Source of the DNA: Tetraselmis striata
Lineage: Eukaryota; Chlorophyta; Chlorodendrophyceae; Chlorodendrales; Chlorodendraceae
Assembly: GCA_006384855.1 (NCBI GenBank)
Contig: VCJN01000280.1
Span: 1 to 64,000, forward strand
DNA: 64,000 nt
Direction: 5' to 3'
The notes below the pieces were generated by a model that worked only from the letters and a program-made list of their open reading frames with translations, was not told the DNA's origin and searched no databases. The translations under genes were made by a program, and so were the position numbers. Of the stretch, positions 11,297-22,606 are shown piece by piece (within the stretch, counting starts at the first letter, position 1; each line of letters begins with the position of its first letter).

Positions 11297-13741
11297 TCCT
11301 ACATGTTGGCGGGGATGACGCGATAAGTCACTATACCCTGGGCTATTATTCTGCCGAGACGGGACTGATGACGCTAGCACGAATGGAGCGAACATTGTAT
11401 GCATGCACCTTGTATTGTGCACCTGCTGTTCAGCATATGATAAATGCAATGCAATAGCGTTGCAGGGTAATTGCCAGTCTCTACTCAGTCAAGGGTGTAG
11501 GCACTGCATGTGCGCACGAGTGGATGACGTGTCGTCTGATTTTACCGAGTGTGTCTACTGTCTACTGTGCATTGATGTACATCTGTGTGTGCAAACTGCC
11601 CAGATGGTGATGTACTCGGCGCCTTATTACAGTGCTAGTGATATAGTAATCAGAGCCAGTATTGTAGTAGTACTGGTAGGGCTAGAGCCAGGCACCCAGT
11701 TGGGGTCGGGTGAGGCCGATGGATCGAAGGACGTGTGTTATTAACTACCACTGGTACTGATATGGAGCGAAATTCTGTTTCTTATTGGCCAGCAGCCGGG
11801 GATTCATGATACGTTACTAATGGGCGAAATTGTATATCATCACAAATTGTTGCTCGGGGCTTCGCATGTATGTATCGATTTTTATTCAGTAAGGGATCGA
11901 AACTAGATGTATATAGCAACGCGGGCAGCGAATTATGACAGGGTGTTTGACTTAAGCAATAAAAAGACAGTGAATAAAAATGCAAATGCGACGGACGGTA
12001 GTTACACCGCCAGCATGTCGCCCGCCTTTTGCGTTTACCGTGGTTAGTGATTCTAAGCCTAGGCTTGTTTAGGGTTTTAGGGTTTAGGGTTTAAACCCTA
12101 AAAACCCTAAAACCCTAAAAACCCTATAAGCCTAGGCTTGTAGCTTGCCAAAAAAAGAATTGCAAGTGCGATAACCGGACGAAACGGCTGCCTCCTTGGC
12201 GCAGGGGGCTTGCATACACTGAAACGCAAGGCTCCATGGGAAACTTCAAACACGATTATTTGTGGCTAGATGCAAGTGAAAAATATGCGATACACATTTT
12301 TGCTTAATACCATATCATGTACACGACTGTGAATTTACGCGCGGCGCTCATCATCATCTCATCTCGCGGTACTGGTAGAAGTGACAAATTAAGCGATAGT
12401 TGTACTCGCACCACATGACTGGATCTTTTTGACCTGGGGGCGCTAGGCGCTGCACGATTTGCATAAATGATTTGGAGTGACTATTGACGGCTAGCCCCAG
12501 CACCATGTGCCCTGGACGATACCCTAGCAACTGACCGCATGGATGCGCCCACTGGGTTATCGGAGCTGCATGCCACCGCAACTGCGCCAGCTGAACCCCG
12601 GCCCTATCGAGCGTGCATGCTGGAATGCGGATAGAGCTTTTCGGGGCGGGTTTGTCTCACTGCAGTGCATGATTAGGCCGTAACTGTAGTATTGGCCGCT
12701 GTTCTGCGACAAGTGCTCGCCCGCATCCACGGCGTCGAGTGACCTGCGGAGCGCGCCTTTATGCATATGGACCGTGATAATACGCGACAAGTTGGGTTTG
12801 GGCGTGGTGCCGCACATGTCAGTAGTCCGAGATATTCCCTATGACAGCCACGACAAGGGGGCCGGGCCTATCGTGGATGTTATATGGAGGGATACGACCC
12901 CATGCTGATGCGCGGAACGGCGCGGAAACCGTATAATCGTATAGCGGAAACGCTATATTGTACAGCCCTCGTATACGACTGTACGCTTGTACGCACCGGG
13001 GCATGATAAGGATGGCCAATGGTCTGTAGAAAGAAAATGTAACAATGGCATGCGAGGACCACCACCATAAGTGGGTTCCCACAAACAGGGCATCATGTCC
13101 ACGAGCGTATCGTAGATGGGTCGGTGCAGATGTGATCGTATCGCAGGTCACATATACAACATATGCGGGATGCATGTCCGTGGGCGGTCCCCTAATCGAA
13201 AACCTCATATCTGGCTTCTGCCGCATATGCAGGGAGTATCGTCTCGCAAATTTGCCATTACTTCGAAAGTGTATTACTAGTAGCTGTCCACACGCCAACT
13301 CCACATGCAGCCTATTCAGGATATGGCGCATTGTATCTAGCCACTATTTCGGTACTCAACCAACATTTCGGGTTAACCTGTCTACACTCGTACTCCACAT
13401 GCTACACAGAATCTTCACTCAAAAAACGTGCACACTTTAGTGGAGGAATGTACTGCGGAGACCCCACTGCGGCGTATTCTTTTGTCTACGTGAGCGCGCA
13501 GCGTGGGCAAGAGTGGGAGCACCACAGCGTGGAACACTTGATATCATGCACGAGGAGGAGCTCTGTCGATTGGCCTTCGAGCGGCGACATGCAACGGACC
13601 CGGCTGACCTCTGCGGGCTCATGCAGTTGGGCCGCGAGACAGCCAGCCCGCGGTGCTGCACAACAACAACGGGTAGCGAAGTTCAATTTTCAGCTCCGAG
13701 CGTGGCCGACCCCCAGGTGTTGAGTCCCCCCGTCGGCTAGC
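11297..13741. other. Intergenic, no gene supported
   Basis: Moderate GC with only short unconserved frames. The only notable items are the inverted telomere-like palindrome at 12054-12141 and a TGGGTTATCGGAG motif near 12552 that recurs inverted near 19890. A 65-codon frame at 13546-13740 has an acidic start but no recognisable domain. The window lies between the 3' ends of two converging genes. Confidence 0.5.
12054..12141. repeat. Head-to-head interstitial telomere-like repeats in a palindrome
   Basis: Units of TTTAGGG/TTTTAGGG read toward a central GGTTTAAACC and continue as CCCTAAA/CCCTAAAA on the other side. Both flanks carry AAGCCTAGGCTT. The whole forms a near-perfect 88-base hairpin-capable palindrome. 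Confidence 0.85.
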
Positions 13742-16700
13742 TCAGAAGTCCAGCTCCCCGAGGAAGATTTCCTTGTCGGAGCCGGCCGAGGCGATGATGG
13801 GCTCCTTGGGGTGGAACACGGCCTCGTTCACGCTGCCGGTGTGCCCCGGCAGGCGGTACTCCAGGCGGCCCGAGTCCACGTCCCAGATGCACACCATCTT
13901 GTCGCCCGATCCCGCAGTCACCTGGCGAGTCGGACGGCGGGGAGGGGGGGTGAGCGGCCCAGCCGAACCAAGAAGGTCACGGGTCCTTCGCCCCGGCGCG
14001 GCGCGACTTGGCAACGCCTCTGCAGGTTTGCGGAACCTCGACTCCCTGGGATGCCGGGAGTGGGCACCGTTCGAGGGAGAGGGAGGAGGGGGCGACATGT
14101 GGGAAGGCGGGGGGGGGGGGGGGGGGGGGGGGGTTGCGCGCCTTCTTGCCGTCGGGGCTCCAGTCGCACTTGAGCAAATTCTTCTCAAAGGTGTGCTTGT
14201 GGCCGGTCAGCACCTGCATGCGGGAGGGGGGAGGGGGGGGGTTGAGGGCGGGTGCGGTGTCCCTACTATATCGGGGCACGGAGGATCCATGACTGCCTAT
14301 GGAAGGGCGCGCTTTAGGGTTTGTGATGGGCCCACAGATGGAGGCGTCGAAAGGCATACACGCATTGTTGACACCAGTGTTGCTGTCACTGCTGTACACC
14401 AGACAATGTAGCTAGGGTATGCGTATTAGTACTTTAGAACACATCTGAGTGGTACGAGCACCGCGCTACGCACGCGCCGCGGGCACCGCATCGCGCCAGC
14501 CATATAGGCGTTCCGCGCTCCGGGCCTGCTCACTTCTCTGTTAACCAGACACTCTCCCGGCTATGGGCTTTTGCCTCCCAACCCCGACGTGCAACATGGA
14601 CCAGCACGTTGGTTGCGGGGAGGTTGCGCATGACAGGCATGGCGGACATTCCCCAAAACCTCTGATAGCTTTTACGGCTTCGGAGTTCCGGAAGAGGTTC
14701 CCCGGGGGGGGGGGCACCTTGGTGCAGCGCTCCCCCGGCGCATAGGGCCGCATGTCCCACACCCGCAGCGTGTTGTCCATCGAATTGGACAGCAGGTGCG
14801 TGCCGTCCGGGCTGAGCCGCATGCCCGTCACCGTGTCGCTGTGCCCCTGCAGGCTCATCACCACCTCCTCCTTGCGCAGGTCCCACACCTTGGGGCGGGA
14901 GCGACAGGGCGCGGGGGGGACTCAACGCGAGCCGCGCTGGGGGCCGGGGCAGAGGGAAGGGGCGCCAGGGCGCACAGCGGGGCTGCACTCCTCTGGGTAG
15001 GGAAGCACCCCTCCACATCGCGGGATGCGGGGCTTGCCTGACTCTCAAGCAGGACACGGTTGGCACTGGGAGGGGCTTTATTAGTGACTTGCGTTTGCCA
15101 TGTATACGTTGCTCAACATGTCACCATGGCCGCCCACAAGGCGTATCCCTGGGAGTTTTAGGGTTTCAGGTTTTCAGGGTTTAAAGACAGGGTATAAAGA
15201 TAGGCCTAACTTCCGCCTTAGGTGCCGGTGACCTTCTCAACAAGAGCGGGTGGGGTGGAGTGCCTTGATGACGTTCTCGAGGCCGGCGGAGTAGATCTGG
15301 TCGCCGGCGTCGCTGAAGGCGACGCTCAGCACCTGGTAGCTCTCGTTGAAGGTGCGCACGGAGCGCTTCACGCGCAGGTCCCACAGCTGCGTGGCCGCCA
15401 CAGGGGGGGCATTCAGCAATGGTGGCACAGCCCCCCCACCTCCCCCCACCTCCCCTCTCGGCATGCGCACACAAGCGGCAAGCCCTTCGACTGCCCCCTT
15501 GGGCATGCGTGCGCTAGGCATGGGTCTCCCTGTGATGGGGGTTGGGGGTTGGGGGTGGGGGGGGGGGGGGGGGGGGGGGGGGGTCCTAGTGCTTTGGCTG
15601 CTTAAAGCATGACAACGGCATGATGGGTTGAACACCACGTCCGGTTCGCGACTGTTGAGGGATGCCGACGGTGGGGCTGCCCTCCGCACATGGCAGGTGT
15701 GACGTGGCCCGCGACCCTGCCCCAATGCTCGCCCTGCCCACCTGCGCCCCGTGATGTTACTATACAACATCGACCATTGAGCAGGTGCATCCTATGGCCG
15801 GCACATCTGACTGACGGTTCGACTCCCCTTCCTCTCCCCACACACCCACACATACACCCTCTCCTCTCTCCCGATGGGTGCCCACGCCCACCTTGGCGGT
15901 GCCGTCGTCCGAGCCGGAGACCAGCAGCGGCGGGCCGCGCTTGAGGGGGCAGCACGAGTTGACAAAGTTCTCATGCTCCGACATCTTCTTCACCTGGTAA
16001 AAGGGGGGGGGGGCGGACAGCGGCAGAGGCATGCGAGTCGGTCACGCCCGCCCCATCGCCCGCATCCGCCCTCGCACAGCTCCCGCGCCTGGATGCCCCA
16101 CCGGCGCCGCGCGGATGCCCCACCTGCAGCCCCGTCTGCGCATCCCACGCGCGCACAGACTTGTCCGGCGACGCCGTCAGCAGGCGCTCCCCGTCGGGCG
16201 TCCAGTGCAGCTCCAGGATGGCGTTCTTGTGCCCCTTGAGCACCATGAAGTTCTCGCACTCGCCGCGCACGTTCCACAGGTACACGAACTTGTCGAACGC
16301 GGCGCTCGCGATGACGTCCCCCGCGGGGTTGAACTTGAGGCTGAGCACCGCGCCGTCGTGGCCGCTCAGCTGCATGATGGGCGCGTCCAGGCTGGAGGTG
16401 CGCTTGGGGCCCTGCGGTGATGAGGGGGGGGGAGCGCGGCCGGTGAGCCCGGGAAGGTCCGCCGGAAGGATGGTGCGTTTTACTGGCACTCTATCATTTT
16501 TTAATAAGGAAAATATAGATTAATTTTCTGTCCGGCAGAGGCAGGGATTGCAGCCCGGCGGGGCGATCTGGTGGCCCGTGCGGCAGGCAGGGCGGCAGAT
16601 GGCGGCAGGAAGCCACCGCCCTCCTCACCTGGGGCACCGCGGGCCCCGGCAGCGCGAGCTCCGTGCGCGCCCGCTTGACGGCCACCATCGCGCCGCCGCC

Positions 16701-16751
16701 CTCCGCCCCCGTCCCGCCCTCCGGCGACGCGCCGCGCTTCCCGCCCTCCAT
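13742..16751 (-). CDS. SNRNP40: U5 snRNP 40 kDa WD40 protein
   Basis: A seven-bladed WD40 scaffold of the U5 snRNP that works with PRP8 in the spliceosome. Exons on the minus strand: 16751-16629, 16411-16124, 15993-15892, 15386-15264, 14888-14718, 14213-14142, 13921-13742. All phases close, giving 352 residues (human about 357). The N-terminus carries VAVKRARTEL like the human VPVKRQRHELL, then SLDAPIMQLSGHDG opens the first repeat. Later repeats show FVNSCCP, SGSDDGTAK, DLRVKRSVRTF, SVNEAVFHPKEPII and a C-terminal SDKEIFLGELDF. Introns 4 and 6 begin with GC rather than GT (AAG|GCACTC and AAG|GCGCGC) and phase demands those positions. Intron 1 starts after codon 41. The gene is divergent from BUD31. 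The identification is firm. The start is the first ATG giving a family-like N-terminus. Confidence 0.95.
15162..15184. repeat. Telomere-like motif in SNRNP40 intron
   Basis: TTTTAGGGTTTCAGG and a following TTTTCAGGGTTTA are degenerate telobox units inside the fourth SNRNP40 intron. Confidence 0.5.
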
Positions 16752-18338
16752 CGCGCCCCGCGTCCCGCCCTGCCCCCCCTGCCGGCGCCACGAGCCCCTT
16801 GAGACGCGCCGGGAATTGGGTGCGGGGTGGCTGCTCTCTTGATCCCAGCTGAGAGGGTGCGTGGGTGCGTGCTCCGCTGTAGTACTGAGCGATGTCGGTG
16901 TCAGCAGCAGCGGATCCCCGCGGATGGTTTGTGGCCAGCCGCCCGGCGCGCTGATGGCGGACGGGTGAGTGAGCTGGCGCGCGTCTGCGCGCGGCTGCTC
17001 GGTACAATGCGGCTGTGTCAGTCCAGTCCGCCCCATGAGCCTGATGGACGATGACGGCAACATTGTCGTCGTGCTGCTGATATTTATTCGTCAGACGAAG
17101 AAACAACGCGCATTTGCGACGAATAATACACAAACGGACACCGTCGATTCATTTGCATGTAGTATAGTCGGTACGTCACGTCGCGAACTTACTACTGGTA
17201 CTGGCGGCCGCCACTCGCCGTGCCGTGGCGCCCTGGCCTGCCCGGCCTCGCCTGCGTGGATGGCTGAAGACGCAACACACCACCAAGAATCCGGATGAGC
17301 AACATAGCAACAGCAGAGCAACAGAGCGACCTCCCCTTGCCGTGCTTCCACGCTAGCAGGTCAACCGAAGCATCTGTGCACGCCGAACCTTCCCGCCTGT
17401 CCACCAACCCCCTGTCCTCTTCTCGCGTCGGCCCCTGTCAGATCCCGAACATCCGCGGATCGGAACGACCTGCGCCGAGCGCCTCAGGTGGACCCCCCCC
17501 CGCGCCCCCCCCCCCCCCCTCCCCCCCCCCCACCACCACCCTCGCCTTCCCGCCACGCTGTCCGACTGCGGCGCTGCCCTGCGCACCGCTTCCCTCCCCG
17601 CCTGCCGGTGCGGAGACGCTGCCTCTGGGGGGCCGGGGGGTGGGGAGGATGGGGCTCATCAACCCGGGGGGGGGCCTGGAGGCCACTCCCCTTCCTCCTT
17701 CCCCCGGCAACCCCTTTTCTGTGACGCAAGTGCACCGTTAGCTCGGCAGAGGGTGGGATGGCGGTGAGCAGGCGCGGGATGCGGAGGCGGAGGCGGAGGC
17801 TGGAAGCGGCGGTCGGGAGCAGGGCTGCGTCGTGAGATGACAGGCAGGGGGATGAGTAGTGATGTTATCCTGGGAACCGCTTTCACGCACCCGGGGGACG
17901 TGTTGGCTGGCGGAAATGTGGGGCAAGCGCACACCCCGGCTCCGTCCTCGCCCACCCAAACGGGCGGTGGTCCCCATGCATGTGTGCACCTCGTCGGCAC
18001 GGCGTTGGGCGCGGTCGGGGCGGCGGCCGACGCATCGCGCGAGGTTGGACGCTGGCGCCGCCGCTGGTCGAGCGTCTCGCTGGTGGTGCGCACGGGGTTG
18101 CTGTGGAGGGGCGCTGCTCAGCCTTGTGATGGCAGAGCTAGCGATGGGTCCTGCCCTCATGCTCACGACTGAAACGCATTCGGGGTGCCGGCACGACGCA
18201 AGGATGCGCTCATGGTGCCGATGGTTCCGGGTGTGTAACGACAGCAACATCCCAGCGGGCGCCGCTATGCCCAGCCCTGACTCTGCGCCCCCCTCGCTCG
18301 CTTCGTTCTGGCCGCAGGGTCTGCGCGGCGGCGGCGCG
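16752..18338. promoter_or_regulatory. Shared divergent upstream region of SNRNP40 and BUD31
   Basis: No coding segment is supported. The two spliceosome genes start on opposite strands 1.6 kb apart, so both promoters should lie here. A CAG acceptor-like site at 18315-18318, just before the BUD31 start, suggests a 5' UTR intron. A C-run near 17505 (about 35 bases, interrupted) also fits a + strand intron. No clear TATA box was found. Confidence 0.5.
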
Positions 18339-19261
18339 ATGGCGTTCCGGAGGCGCCTGAAGGGGAAGAAGCCGCCGGAGGGGTGGGAGCTGATCGAGGA
18401 GGTGGTGGAGGACTTTGAGCAGCAGATGAACGACGCGGTGTCGGAGGACCACGAGGGCAAGCGGCGCGCGGAGCTCAACTGGAAGATCCACCGCATCCAC
18501 TGGGAGAAGAACCGCTTCCTCTTCGACCTCATGTACAAGCGCAAGGTGATGTCGCGCGCGCTGTTCGACTGGCTGGTGCGCGAGAAGGTGGCGGACGGCG
18601 CGCTGATCGCCAAGTGGCGCAAGCCGGGCTACGAGAACCTGTGCTCCATGCTCGCCATCCAGAAGGGCAACCACAACTTCGGCACCACCTCCCACTGCCG
18701 CGTGCCCATGAAGAAGCGCGCCGCGCAGCAGCGCGTGACGCCCGACGTGCAGACCGGCTGCATCTCGTGCTGCTCCGGCGACGGCAAGTTCGGCGGCCCC
18801 ATCTGGTGGAACACTCCCATGGACGAGGACGGCAACGAGGCGGAGCCGGAGGAGGCCAACCGCGCCACGTGGGCGGCCGGCGGCGAGGCCTCGCGCAAGC
18901 GCCCCGCGGAGGAGGACGAAGAGATCGACGACGAGGCATGCCCCCCCCCCCCCCCCCTCGGCCCCGTCCCTGATTCCCCTTCTGCGAATCGCTCATATTG
19001 CATACATGTCTGAATTATTGTGTTTCCTCAAGTATGTATGTAGTCGCTGTGCATCCACGCACCCACTTTAGTTTAGCTTTCGTTTCCGCCAGATTTGACC
19101 TCTGACCGGCGGGCGGGGCCTTATTCGCAGTGTTCGTGTTGCCGCGTCGCCACCCGTAGCTCCCCTCTGCTGCCCGGCGCCCCTTTGCCCCCCACGCACT
19201 CACTCGGCCGCACCCCGCCGCGCCGCAGGTCAAGAAGAGGCTGGCGGCGCTGAAGGGCTAG
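18339..19261 (+). CDS. BUD31: BUD31/G10 spliceosome protein, divergent C-terminus
   Basis: A small spliceosome component of the PRP19-related group. Two exons, 18339-18935 and 19229-19261, give 209 residues against about 144 in animals and plants. The family core is plain: KPPEGWELIE, HEGKRR, IHRIHWEKNRFLFDLMYKRK, LIAKW, GYENLC, NFGTTSHCRVP. The cysteine-rich end is altered: the usual three cysteines after YENL are reduced to one, NCICRVP becomes TSHCRVP, and the final cluster reads TGCISCCSGDG. A 60-residue acidic tail rich in E/D and KRP follows, ending VKKRLAALKG. The intron donor is GC (GAG|GCATGC), fixed by phase. Reading straight through the donor would also stay open into a C-run, so the last exon is inferred from the acceptor and phase. 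Confidence 0.9.
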
Positions 19262-20259
19262 GGCGCCGGCCACCTGGCGGCCCGCTCCTCGGCCGAGTGT
19301 CCGCACAGCACGGTGCACCCAAGGACTTAAACTGACCGCCCCCGCGCCCCCGTTGGCGCCCTGCTGCCGCAGCCCGGCATGGCCTCCCCGGGCCTTAGCT
19401 TCAGTGTGCGCCTGCACTGTGATGCGCCATAAGCGAGTGTAACGCCCCCCCCCCCCCCCCCCCCCCTTCTCCCCCCCCCCCCCCCCTTCCCGGACGATTC
19501 AACTTCATTTTGTGGAATGCGCGTCCCCCGGAGCAAGCAAAACTCCGCCGAGTGAGCCTTAGAGCCCGCGGATCCCTGGTAAACGAGCTGTGTTCTGCTG
19601 AGCAGTGAACCGGATGGGTGATGACCCATTGGGGCGTGATGCTGAGGGAGTAGCTGCAACAATCGAGGCGACAGTCATCTTAAAAGCATAACGCTCGCCA
19701 CACGGCGGCGTGATATGGGATACTATGTACTCGTCGTGACCTCAGGAAGACATCGTCCATGTACTCGGAAGTGTATGTAGATATCGCAATTGTCACATTA
19801 CGCCCCCCCCCCCCCCCTTAAGATGTGAAGTCTCGATTTCAGTGGGGATCGAAACTGTGACCTCTTGGTCGCCGGATTGGGAACTCATGCTCCGATAACC
19901 CAGTGGTGTCAATCGAGGCGACATCTGCGCCTGCCTCACAAGCACGACGCTCGCCACACGGCACCGTGATACCTTAGTATACATACTCGCCGTCGCAACC
20001 TCAGGTATTACACATCGCACACGTTCTCAGTAGCGTCTATAGACATCACGATTGTCACAGTATGACGATTCTGCTACTACGCTTGGCTGGCCTCCCCAGG
20101 ATCATCATTTAACGTACACGGTGTGGGGGGCTGCTTAGCTAGTACTATCTCTACGGCGATCTACGAGCAGATGAAGACAGTTCGTAGGTGCAGGTGTCCA
20201 TCGTGCGGCCGGTTCAATGGCGAATGCGGATTTATAATTAAACAGTGCTGGCTGCTTGA
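19262..20259. other. Intergenic, contains a diverged repeat pair
   Basis: No gene is supported. It holds two C-runs near 19445 and 19475, another near 19803, and the repeat pair at 19665-20066. It lies between converging BUD31 and the tyrosine-rich gene. Confidence 0.5.
19665..20066. repeat. Two diverged tandem copies of a ~150-base unit, spaced ~250 bases
   Basis: Copies at about 19665-19799 and 19913-20063 share CAATCGAGGCGACA, CGCTCGCCACACGGC, ACTCG-CGT-G-AACCTCAGG and a final ATTGTCACA. Between them the minus strand reads CACTGGGTTATCGGAG and GTTTCGATCCCC, resembling tRNA A and B boxes, so a tRNA-derived SINE is possible. Confidence 0.55.
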
Positions 20260-21165
20260 TCACGCGCACCTCTGTGCCCCGGTGATATCGCGGAGCCGGG
20301 TGCAGAAGTTGTTGGTGGAGCAGTAGCACTGCACCGTCTCGTACAGCACGCCCCATGCGCCCCCCAGGGTGGTCCGCCCGTTGGTCGCCGCGCCGCTGAA
20401 GGCGCCGTAGAGGGCCTCCGCCTGCTCGTAGTCCTCGCGCGCCTGGCGGTAGTCGTACCCGGACCAGGAGCCGTACCCGCTGCCGGAGTATGAGCTGTAG
20501 CCGGTGTCGTAGGAGCTGTAGCCGCCGCTGTAGTGGTCGTCGTAGTCATTGTACCCATAGTAGTAGTGCTGCTGGAGACGGCGGCCATGGTGTGTGGCGG
20601 TGGCCTCACCCGGAGCGCCCATGGTCTCCGGCACCGCGTCGGACGACGAGCTGTTGGCACGAAGGCGGCGCGCGTGTTCCATGACGAGCGGCTGTAGCTC
20701 TATGAGCTGCTTTTTGTCGCCGTACCACACGAACGACTTGTCCTGTAATGCTGTGTGGATGAGGACGATGTCGTCCTCAGGAAGCGCCTCCACGCCCTCC
20801 ACAAAGTACTTGCCGACGAAGTTGTCGCGCCCGGTGATGTAGATGTAGCGTAGCCCTAACCACTGGATGTCGTTCGCGTGCTCCGGCTGAAAGGGGCTCA
20901 GGGTCTCGGCGGCCCCGGAGCCCGCGACAGGCACTACACGATTATCCTCGGAATCGGTGACGGCAGCAGGTGTCTGTGCCTCACAAGCTGGATAAGGGGC
21001 CTGGCGATTCACCAGCAGCAGCGCGAGGATGCCCAGCAGAAGGACGGTGTTGAGCAGCGACACCATGGCGGATGTGCTGGCCGCGCGGGCTTCACGGCGC
21101 AGTGCGCGATCGTCGCCGCAGCGCGCCATGTCGGCCTTCTCGGTGTCGCAACTCGCAGCCATCAT
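20260..21165 (-). CDS. Intronless tyrosine-rich single-pass membrane protein, unknown function
   Basis: A 301-residue uninterrupted frame, not recognised as any known family. A basic-flanked hydrophobic segment at about residues 34-53 (SLLNTVLLLGILALLLV) is a signal anchor, so the protein is probably type II with its C-terminus outside the cytosol. Residues about 90-170 look globular (IQWLGLRYIYITG, FVWYGDKKQLIEL). Residues 200-240 are dominated by tyrosine, glycine and serine (HYYYGYNDYDD, YSSYSGSGYGSW), and a C-terminal cysteine group follows (CYCSTNNFC). The Tyr-rich block could be a cross-linking or assembly segment as in wall or matrix proteins. That is inference only. Two ATG codons stand at the start, and the first is used here. 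It is unusual here in having no introns or homopolymer runs. Confidence 0.75.
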   Translation of the reverse strand: MMAASCDTEKADMARCGDDRALRREARAASTSAMVSLLNTVLLLGILALLLVNRQAPYPACEAQTPAAVTDSEDNRVVPVAGSGAAETLSPFQPEHANDIQWLGLRYIYITGRDNFVGKYFVEGVEALPEDDIVLIHTALQDKSFVWYGDKKQLIELQPLVMEHARRLRANSSSSDAVPETMGAPGEATATHHGRRLQQHYYYGYNDYDDHYSGGYSSYDTGYSSYSGSGYGSWSGYDYRQAREDYEQAEALYGAFSGAATNGRTTLGGAWGVLYETVQCYCSTNNFCTRLRDITGAQRCA

Positions 21166-22574
21166 TCTTGAACGTGATTTTCTGTATTCGAACGTTGCAT
21201 AGACGGCACACAGTATCAGAGCGAAGTAGGGTCTATCTCATATCCTCAGTGGCAGTCTAGCACAGCGGAAGCAAGCCAGCTGCTGGGCACAATTACCAAC
21301 AGTAATACAGTGTTGGGAGTGTTGCATTTCTTTTGATGACAAAAGGCAAATGAAGGGAGTGGCGAGCCGGGAGCAAGAGTGACTCCCCGCATATAAAGAG
21401 CGTCCAGCTGTAGCTAGGTGTAGTCGGCTGGATCGGTAGCGAATGTCCGGGGCAGAAACTGGCGGCTGGGGCAATTAGGACACGTGCTGAGCATAACACG
21501 CCGGGCAAAACAGCATTGATACGCGGCGCGGGAGCGTGGCAGCTCGAAGGCAGCACAGAGTGTGTCGCGCGCGCGGGTGATGTCAAATAACGGGACGGTT
21601 GCGCATTGCGCGTGTCTGTGGCGCATCGCTTTCTCACCGTGCAATGCGTAGATTCCGGGGCGCTCTCCCTTGCAGAGGTTATCACACACGCAGTGAGGCG
21701 GGAATGGCTACTGCTGCGGTACCTGCTGCGCGTTAGCGGCAGGGTCACTGGGCGGTTCGTGTCGAACTGCTGCCGTTTCGTATCGATTCTGATGGTGTAG
21801 CAAAATCACACATTTATATCTCTATTTCAGCATCCCCTTCATACGATTGTTCGCGCTATGCGCTGAGCATATACAACACTCGTATAAATACATTGCGTCC
21901 GCCAGCTGGCATCACAATCAGCTCGGCACGCAAATGACCGGCGGCGGCGGGCGACCAGTCGTCGCGTCGATGCTGAATTGCCGATGATCATGACGCATGC
22001 GTACGCGCGCCGGTTGGCAGCGCGAGTCGCGACTAGCGTCGTCGCGTGCTAGGTCGCTATTTGTGAGCGCGGGTATATCCCAGCAGTGATAAAAAGCAGC
22101 CGAAATTAGCGGAGCAGAAGCAACATAAAATACTATTTATACCCAGGGCCGGGTCAGTGTTTTTTTACATCTGCGTGAGGAGGTTATATCTGCGTCAGGA
22201 GGCCAGGAGGGTACAGAAATGTAGCGACGCTTTATATCTGGGCGGACGTGAAGTTAAGAAATGATCGACCCTGCTGGGGGATGATGATCCGATTACCCCG
22301 GCCAAAGAAAACCCGGTGCACCCAACACCCAACACCCGTCAGGGCGATGAGAGTCTGCGCGCGATCCACCCCCTTCCCAAGATCCGAATACTGGGCCATA
22401 TGCTTCCGTCGCGACGGCCTAGGAGGGCCTCGGGACGAAGTGTGCGGGCCCACACGAGTGCGCGCGCGTTGCCTGATCTCAAATTCGCCAGCGCCACGAC
22501 CTTAACTCGTAGTCGTCGTATTGTTTAATTTAATCGCAAATTGAACAACGCGACTTCCTGGCTGTTTTTCAGAG

Positions 22575-22606
<32 letters not shown>

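Noticed and set aside
13546-13740. A 65-codon + strand frame starting MHEEELCRLAF
   Set aside because: Its N-terminal part looks coding but it has no homology, promoter or splice context, and it ends against the SNRNP40 3' end.
19830-19910. A possible tRNA gene on the minus strand
   Set aside because: A- and B-box-like motifs are present, but no acceptor stem or anticodon arm can be paired. Kept only as a SINE hint.
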